Positions 6,505 to 10,621 of a DNA stretch of 10,621 bases are shown here, piece by piece. The notes below the pieces were generated by a model, which was not told where the DNA came from, made no database searches, and was given only the letters and a program-made list of their open reading frames with translations. The stretch lies in assembly GCA_050742415.1 (NCBI GenBank), contig JBOGIF010000141.1, positions 1 to 10,621 of the forward strand. The letters are read 5' to 3'. The stretch's first letter is position 1, and each line of letters opens with the position of its first letter. The position numbers and the translations under genes were made by a program. This DNA is from JBOGIF01 sp050742415 (lineage in GTDB: Bacteria > Actinomycetota > Acidimicrobiia > Acidimicrobiales > AC-14).

Positions 6505-7746
6505 ATGGTCACCCGTCCACCCGCCGTCCGCCTCACCGGTGTGCGTCGGGCCTTGACGGCAACCGGGGTGGCGGTCGCCGTCGCAGCCACGCTGACGGCG
6601 TGCGGCGGTAAGGGTCGGGAGCCCGACCGTGGCGGCACGGGCCGGGCCACCGGACCGCCGGTGGTCGTCGGCCTGGTCAACCAGGAGGGCGCGCCTCTCG
6701 GGTCGTTTCCCGAGCTTCGGCGCGGCGCTGAGGCGGCCGTCGCCCACGTGAACGAGGACCTCGCCGGCATCGGCGGCCGTCCCATCCGGTTGGAGGTGTG
6801 CACCACCCGAGGCACGCCCGAGTCGTCGCAGGCGTGCGCGCTGGAGCTGACGGCGAAGAAGCCGGTGGCGGTGCTGGGTGGCGTCGACCTCGGAGCATCG
6901 GCATCGTTGCCGGTGTTCGCCAAGGCCGGGATCCCCTACGTCGGAGGCTCGCCCACCTTGGGCGAGGAGCTGATGTCGTCCAACGCCTTTATGCTGGCGG
7001 GCGGCACGGTGGCCGACCTCCTCGGGGAGGCGCAGTTCGCGCTGGACACGCTCGGCGCCAAGCGGATCGGCGCTCTGTACGTGGACGTACCGGGCTCCTT
7101 GTCGACGGTCATCGCTGCCGCCCAGATCGTCCTGCGCAGTAAGGGCGCCACCGACGTGAAGGTGGTGGCCGAGAAGGCAGAGGCGGCCGACTTCGTCCCG
7201 GCGCTGAAGTCGGTGAGCCAGGGGAATCCGGACGCGATCTTCGTCGTGTTCCCGGCTCAGAGCTGCGCCCGGATCATGGCCGCCCGCCAGGCCCTCGACC
7301 TGAAGGCCGAGATGTTCTATCCCGGGGCCTGCGCGTCGAAGGCAGTGGTCGACGCCGCCGGGAAGGGCGCCGAGGGCGCATGGTTCGCGTCGGGATACCT
7401 GCCGTTCGGCGACCCCTCGCCCGAGGTGGCCACGTGGCGGACTCGGACCGACGACGAGAGCTCGCTGTCGCAGGCCGGGTTTGCCACGGTGATGAACCTG
7501 CGCCAGCTGCTGGTGGAGGCCGGTGCCGACCACCTGACACCGGCCGACCTGGTCCGCCGGCTGAAGGAGACCAAGGCCCACCCTGCCTTCATGGGACATC
7601 CCTATACCTGCGACGGCAAGCAGCTGCCTTTCCTGCGGTCGGTCTGCAACCCGTTCGTACGGATCCTCCACCTCCAGAGCGGCGAGTTCCGCGACGTGGA
7701 GGGCAACTGGGTCAGCGGCGCCAAGCTGGTCGAGGGCTTCGGATGA
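6505..7746 (+). CDS. Liv-type substrate-binding lipoprotein (Peripla_BP_6)
   Basis: This is the extracytoplasmic ligand-capture subunit of a branched-chain-amino-acid-type ABC importer, 413 residues. The N-terminus has basic residues (R4, R9, R14, R15), a hydrophobic core at 16-30 and a lipobox LTAC (30-33), so C33 should be lipidated and anchor the protein outside the membrane. A Gly/Arg-rich linker (34-50) leads to a two-lobe type I binding fold: VVVGLVNQEGAP (53-64), GAEAAVAHVNEDLAGIGGRPI (74-94), VAVLGGVDLGASASLPVF (121-138), GIPYVGGSP (142-150) and RIGALYVDVPG (187-197). Six more cysteines (99, 111, 254, 276, 369, 381) fall in close pairs suggesting three disulfides. The ATG at 6505 gives a proper signal; GTG at 6541 is a shorter alternative. 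It diverges from the permease genes and overlaps the next gene by ATGA. The ligand cannot be told from sequence. Confidence 0.92.
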   Translation: MVTRPPAVRLTGVRRALTATGVAVAVAATLTACGGKGREPDRGGTGRATGPPVVVGLVNQEGAPLGSFPELRRGAEAAVAHVNEDLAGIGGRPIRLEVCTTRGTPESSQACALELTAKKPVAVLGGVDLGASASLPVFAKAGIPYVGGSPTLGEELMSSNAFMLAGGTVADLLGEAQFALDTLGAKRIGALYVDVPGSLSTVIAAAQIVLRSKGATDVKVVAEKAEAADFVPALKSVSQGNPDAIFVVFPAQSCARIMAARQALDLKAEMFYPGACASKAVVDAAGKGAEGAWFASGYLPFGDPSPEVATWRTRTDDESSLSQAGFATVMNLRQLLVEAGADHLTPADLVRRLKETKAHPAFMGHPYTCDGKQLPFLRSVCNPFVRILHLQSGEFRDVEGNWVSGAKLVEGFG

Positions 7747-9929
7747 CGCCCCCGTCCTCGCCGGACGACCGTTCGGCCGAATGGCGCCTTCTCGAGCTAG
7801 CCGTGGCTGCGGTGAGGAGCGAGCGCTCGTTCGACGACGTCGCCCAGGTGGTGGTCGACGGTGTGTGCGGCCTCACCTCATGGCCGGTGGGCCACCTGTT
7901 GCTGGTCGACCCGGCCGGCCGGCTGGCGCCCACCGGCACCTGGTGCGTGGCCGATCCCGAACGGTTCCGGGTATTGCGGCAGGTGACCCGGGTCTCGTCT
8001 TCGGTGGCGACTGCGGGCGCCCCAGACGATCTGCCGGAGGCGGCCGGGCAGGCGGGGCTCGGCCGCGCCTACGACTTCCGGGTCGCGTCGGGCGACGGCC
8101 CGGTCGCCGTCCTGCGGTTCTACGCCGAGTCGGCCGCCGAGGAGGTATCGGCGGCGCGCCTCGCGGTGGTGGAAGCGGCCGTCGACCAGCTCGAACGGGT
8201 GGTTGACCGGGCCCGGGCCGCGGCCGCCGAGTCGGCCCGTCGCCGTGCCCTAGAGGCCTCCTCCGACGCCTATGTGGAGGTCGATGCTTCCGGGGCGGTG
8301 GTCGAGTGGAACGCCGCCGCCGAGGCGCTGTTCGGCTGGTCGCCGGCCGAGGCCATGGGTCGGCCGGTTGGCGAGCTGCTGATCCCCCTGCGCTACCGCG
8401 CCGCCCACGAGCGGGGGCTGCGGCAACTCCGGGTCGGCGGTGGTGAGCCGTCGCCGGCCACCCGGGAGCTCGTGGCCATGCGGCGGTCGGGCGAGGAGAT
8501 CCCCGTCGAGCTCACCCTGTGGTCTACCGGCGTGGGCAAGGCGGGCGGGATCGCCGGCTTCGTGCGCGACCTCACCGAGCGGCGCACCCTCGAGGGCCAG
8601 CTCGCCCGTCTGGCCCTCCACGACCGCCTGACCGGCCTGCCCAACCGGGTATTGCTGAGGGACCGAGTCGAGCACTCACTGGCTCGGGCGGCGGCCCGAC
8701 CCTCAGCCTCGGCCTCGGTGGCGCTGGTCATCGTCGACCTCGACCGCTTCCGAGCCGTCAACGACAGCCTCGGCCACGACGGTGGTGACCAGGTGCTGGC
8801 CATCATCGCGGAGCGGCTGGAGGAGATGGTGGGGTTGAGTGACACCGTGGCCCGGCTGGGCGGGGACCAGTACGCCGTGCTGCGCGAGGACGTGGCCGGC
8901 CCCGACGACGTGGCAGCGCTGGCCCGCGAGGTCCTCGCCGTCGTCGCGACCGGTGTCACATTCCAGGGGTCCGAGGTGGCGGTCACCGCCAGTGTTGGCG
9001 CGGCGCTGGCCTCGGGCGACGGTGACGGCGCCGACCTTCTGCTGCGCGATGCCGAGCTCGCCCTGGAGCGGGCCAAGCGGCGGGGCGGCGGCAGCTTCGA
9101 GGTGTTCGACGAGGTGGTGCGCACCCAGGCGTCGGAGCGGCTTGCCCTGGAGAACGACCTGCGGACCGCCATCCGCCACGGCCAGCTGCGGGTTGTATAC
9201 CAACCGATCGTCGTGCTGGACACCGGCGCCATCGTGGGCTTCGAGGCGCTGGTCCGTTGGCAGCATCCCGAGCGCGGCATGGTGTCGCCTGCCGACTTCA
9301 TCCCCTCGGCGGAGGCCACCGGTCTCATCGTCCCCCTCGGGCGCTTCGTGCTGAGGGAGGCGTGCGCCCAGGCGGCCGTCTGGGAGCGCCAACGGGCATC
9401 GGCCAGCCCGCTGCGTGTGAGCGTGAACGTGTCGTCGCTCCAGCTCGCCCAGCCGGGGTGGGCCGACGACGTGGCCCAGGCGCTGGAGGAGTCGGGCGTG
9501 GCCCCGAGCCAGCTCGTGCTCGAGATCACCGAGAGCGCGTTGATGGAGGATCTCGACGTCGTGGTTCCGCATCTAGAGGACCTGCGGCGGCTTGGCGTAC
9601 GCATCGCCATCGACGACTTCGGCACCGGCTACTCGTCGCTCGGCTACCTCCGGCGGCTCCCCGTCGACGTCTTGAAGATCGACAAGTCGTTCATCGACGG
9701 GGTGGCCGAGGGCCCGCACGAGTCGGCCCTTGCCCGCGCCGTGATCAAGCTGGCGTCGAACCTGGGGCTGGACGCGGTGGCCGAGGGCGTGAGCTCCCGC
9801 CGCCAGCTGGCCCAGCTGCGCCGCCTGCGCTGCCCGTACGGCCAGGGCTACCTGTTCTCGCGTCCCCAGCCGGCGGACGCCTTCAGCGACCTGCTGGCCC
9901 GTCCTTCGCTGGCGGCGGACGGCTCCTGA
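7743..9929 (+). CDS. GAF-PAS-GGDEF-EAL cyclic-di-GMP signalling protein
   Basis: This 728-residue soluble protein has no membrane segment. A GAF-like sensor spans about 15-155, a linker helix 150-172, and a PAS domain about 170-283 (VEWNAAAEALFGWSPAEAMG, then a FVRDLTERR exit helix). The GGDEF domain follows (about 290-458): LTGLPNR (296-302) and metal-site VDLDRF (331-336) are present, but the signature is GGDQY (373-377) and the RxxD inhibitory site is missing (G364 replaces Arg). The EAL domain (about 466-720) keeps the EAL motif (501-503), NVSS (562-565), ExTE (594-597), DDFGTGYSSL (624-633), K645, AEG (680-682) and Q701. It should therefore be a c-di-GMP phosphodiesterase with a weak or inactive cyclase domain, possibly a GTP sensor. 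The ATG overlaps the binding-protein stop as ATGA, so the two are probably co-translated. Activity and sensed signal are inference. Confidence 0.94.
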   Translation: MTPPSSPDDRSAEWRLLELAVAAVRSERSFDDVAQVVVDGVCGLTSWPVGHLLLVDPAGRLAPTGTWCVADPERFRVLRQVTRVSSSVATAGAPDDLPEAAGQAGLGRAYDFRVASGDGPVAVLRFYAESAAEEVSAARLAVVEAAVDQLERVVDRARAAAAESARRRALEASSDAYVEVDASGAVVEWNAAAEALFGWSPAEAMGRPVGELLIPLRYRAAHERGLRQLRVGGGEPSPATRELVAMRRSGEEIPVELTLWSTGVGKAGGIAGFVRDLTERRTLEGQLARLALHDRLTGLPNRVLLRDRVEHSLARAAARPSASASVALVIVDLDRFRAVNDSLGHDGGDQVLAIIAERLEEMVGLSDTVARLGGDQYAVLREDVAGPDDVAALAREVLAVVATGVTFQGSEVAVTASVGAALASGDGDGADLLLRDAELALERAKRRGGGSFEVFDEVVRTQASERLALENDLRTAIRHGQLRVVYQPIVVLDTGAIVGFEALVRWQHPERGMVSPADFIPSAEATGLIVPLGRFVLREACAQAAVWERQRASASPLRVSVNVSSLQLAQPGWADDVAQALEESGVAPSQLVLEITESALMEDLDVVVPHLEDLRRLGVRIAIDDFGTGYSSLGYLRRLPVDVLKIDKSFIDGVAEGPHESALARAVIKLASNLGLDAVAEGVSSRRQLAQLRRLRCPYGQGYLFSRPQPADAFSDLLARPSLAADGS

Positions 9930-9948
9930 CGCCGGGAGGACCCGACTT

Positions 9949-10206
9949 CTAGAGGTGCTCGCTGGCGGCGGCCTTGACGGTGTCGATGATCGCCGTCCAG
10001 TCCGCACCCGCCCGGCGGGTGACCGTCACGAAGTCGTTCACGCCGAAGAGCGACGCCACGCCTTCGTTGGTGAAGACGGCAGCGGCGAACGGGTTACCGG
10101 CGGCCGCCTCCGCGTCGGCGAAGTTGATGGTGCCCGGCAAGGTGGTGTCGAGCCCGAACCTCATGGCGTTGGGGTTCGGGGTCGGGGCGGGGGAAGCAGA
10201 GGCCAT
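9949..10206 (-). CDS. Stand-alone Nfu N-terminal domain protein
   Basis: This 85-residue protein consists of the Nfu/NifU-type N-terminal scaffold domain alone. Marks are the opening PTPNPNAMRFGLD (8-20), then TLPGTINF, an NPFAAAVF stretch (38-45), GVASLFGVNDFVTVTR (49-64) and ADW (68-70), followed by a closing helix. In full Nfu proteins a second domain with a CxxC pair holds a transient Fe-S cluster; here that domain is absent and there is no cysteine at all. It therefore cannot carry a cluster alone and may help or regulate Fe-S assembly through partners. The ATG at 10206 lies 6 nt after TACGAT, so it may be leaderless; M15 is a less likely start. Its stop lies 19 bp from the stop of the convergent signalling gene. 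Family call is solid; role is inferred. Confidence 0.85.
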   Translation of the reverse strand: MASASPAPTPNPNAMRFGLDTTLPGTINFADAEAAAGNPFAAAVFTNEGVASLFGVNDFVTVTRRAGADWTAIIDTVKAAASEHL

Positions 10207-10212
10207 CGGGTG

Positions 10213-10218
10213 ATCGTA
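10213..10218 (-). promoter_or_regulatory. Candidate -10 of the Nfu-domain gene (leaderless)
   Basis: On the minus strand, TACGAT (complement of 10213-10218) matches TANNNT. It ends 6 nt before the ATG at 10206, placing the transcript start at or next to the start codon. No Shine-Dalgarno sequence is present and the -35 region is weak. Confidence 0.35.
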
Positions 10219-10245
10219 GAAGACGGCCCGACCCGTCGGCGAAGC

Positions 10246-10251
10246 TACCTT
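10246..10251 (+). promoter_or_regulatory. Candidate -10 of the SirB1-family gene (leaderless)
   Basis: TACCTT at 10246-10251 matches TANNNT. It ends 8 nt before the TTG at 10260, consistent with leaderless initiation at that codon. No ribosome binding site precedes either in-frame TTG (10251 or 10260). Confidence 0.3.
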
Positions 10252-10259
10252 TGGACGGC

Positions 10260-10621
10260 TTGGACGCCAACCGCTCGAATCTCCCCGACGGCGACGCCTT
10301 CGGTCCCACCCAGAGGTTCGCCGACCTCGTGGCCGGTCCCGAGGAGGGGATGGCGCTCGACGAGCCGGCGCTACTGATCGCCGCCCACGCGCATCCCGGC
10401 CTCGACGTGGCCGCCGAGATCCGCGTCCTCGACGACCTGGCCGCCGACTGCCCGCGGGCGACGTTCGAGGGTTGGCGGCGCCACGTCTTCGTCGACCTGG
10501 GGTTCAGTGGCAACGTCGGCCGCTACCACGACCCTGCCAACTCCTACCTGAACGAGGTGGTGCGGCGCCGGATGGGGCTTCCCATCACGCTGTCGGTCGT
10601 CGGCATCGAGCTGGCCCGCAG
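10260..10621 (+). CDS. SirB1/transglutaminase-like family protein (5' part, runs off window)
   Basis: The frame stays open to the window edge and gives 120 residues plus two bases. It resembles the N-terminal part of the SirB1 (transglutaminase-like) family: an RFADLV start helix, ALDEPALLIAAHAHPGLDV, a DDLAAD helix, then the characteristic FVDLGFSGNVGRYHDPANSYLNEVVRRRMGLPITLSVV block, just where the family has its conserved Asn-Ser-Tyr-Leu and Gly-x-Pro-Ile-x-Leu-Ser motifs. Some relatives are annotated as sporulation-associated or TPR-containing proteins, but the biochemical role is not settled. TTG at 10260 is chosen because a -10-like TACCTT precedes it at leaderless spacing; TTG at 10251 is the alternative, and the frame is open further upstream. 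The gene diverges from the Nfu-domain gene. The C-terminal part lies outside the window. Confidence 0.8.
   Translation, partial: MDANRSNLPDGDAFGPTQRFADLVAGPEEGMALDEPALLIAAHAHPGLDVAAEIRVLDDLAADCPRATFEGWRRHVFVDLGFSGNVGRYHDPANSYLNEVVRRRMGLPITLSVVGIELAR

Noticed and set aside
4656..6923. Long open extension upstream of the fused ATPase on the minus strand, giving an apparent 1244-residue frame
   Set aside because: The added part is Arg/Pro/Gly-rich with no domain character and overlaps the clear LivH-LivM frame and the binding-protein gene. It is an artefact of few stop codons at high GC; the ABC protein begins at ATG 4655.
6175..7671. 498-codon minus-strand open frame across the binding-protein gene
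   Set aside because: Low-complexity composition without domains; it overlaps both the lipoprotein and the permease N-terminus.
8393..9625. 410-codon open frame antisense to the GGDEF-EAL gene
   Set aside because: It is a Ser/Arg-rich shadow of the coding strand with no motif, and the plus frame is a full multi-domain protein.
1..10621. Mobile element, phage, defence island or CRISPR
   Set aside because: No transposase, integrase, terminal inverted repeats, regular spaced repeats or known defence domains were seen; composition looks uniform.

Overview
This is a high-GC, gene-dense window with leaderless-looking starts, TTG/GTG starts, a 'choice-of-anchor P' exported protein, an MscL with a C-terminal zinc ribbon and an intracellular GAF-PAS-GGDEF-EAL protein. 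Together these suggest an actinomycete-type chromosome, possibly an uncultured or Acidimicrobiia-like lineage. That placement is inference from gene style, not a database match. I see no rRNA, tRNA, CRISPR array, transposase or phage gene, so this looks like ordinary chromosome.

Left part (1-3145). mscL (222-629, +) converges on an exported choice-of-anchor P protein (709-1464, -), with a strong stem-loop between them. Divergent from the exported protein is a TIGR00266/AIM24-family gene (1671-2393, +), followed by a 64-residue acidic protein (2553-2747, +). A near-perfect 13-bp hairpin at 2773-2801 separates this from a minus-strand block whose last gene is an unrecognised 107-residue ORF (2822-3145).

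Middle (3189-9929). This is the most interesting section. A branched-chain-amino-acid-type (HAAT/Liv) ABC importer is compressed into two minus-strand polypeptides: a LivH-LivM fusion permease (4652-6403, probably starting further upstream) and a LivG-LivF fusion ATPase (3189-4655), overlapping by an ATGA. Transcribed the other way, almost start-to-start, is the substrate-binding lipoprotein (6505-7746). It overlaps by another ATGA with a soluble GAF-PAS-GGDEF-EAL protein (7743-9929) that has an altered GGDQY site and an intact EAL site. The arrangement suggests that binding-protein expression, nutrient uptake and c-di-GMP breakdown are linked.

Right end (9949-10621). A stand-alone Nfu N-terminal-domain protein (minus) diverges from a SirB1/transglutaminase-like gene (plus) that runs off the window. 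The 53-bp intergenic space holds -10-like hexamers placed for leaderless transcription on both sides.

Window bases 1-157 upstream of the mscL promoter hold no gene I can recognise, only short direct repeats.
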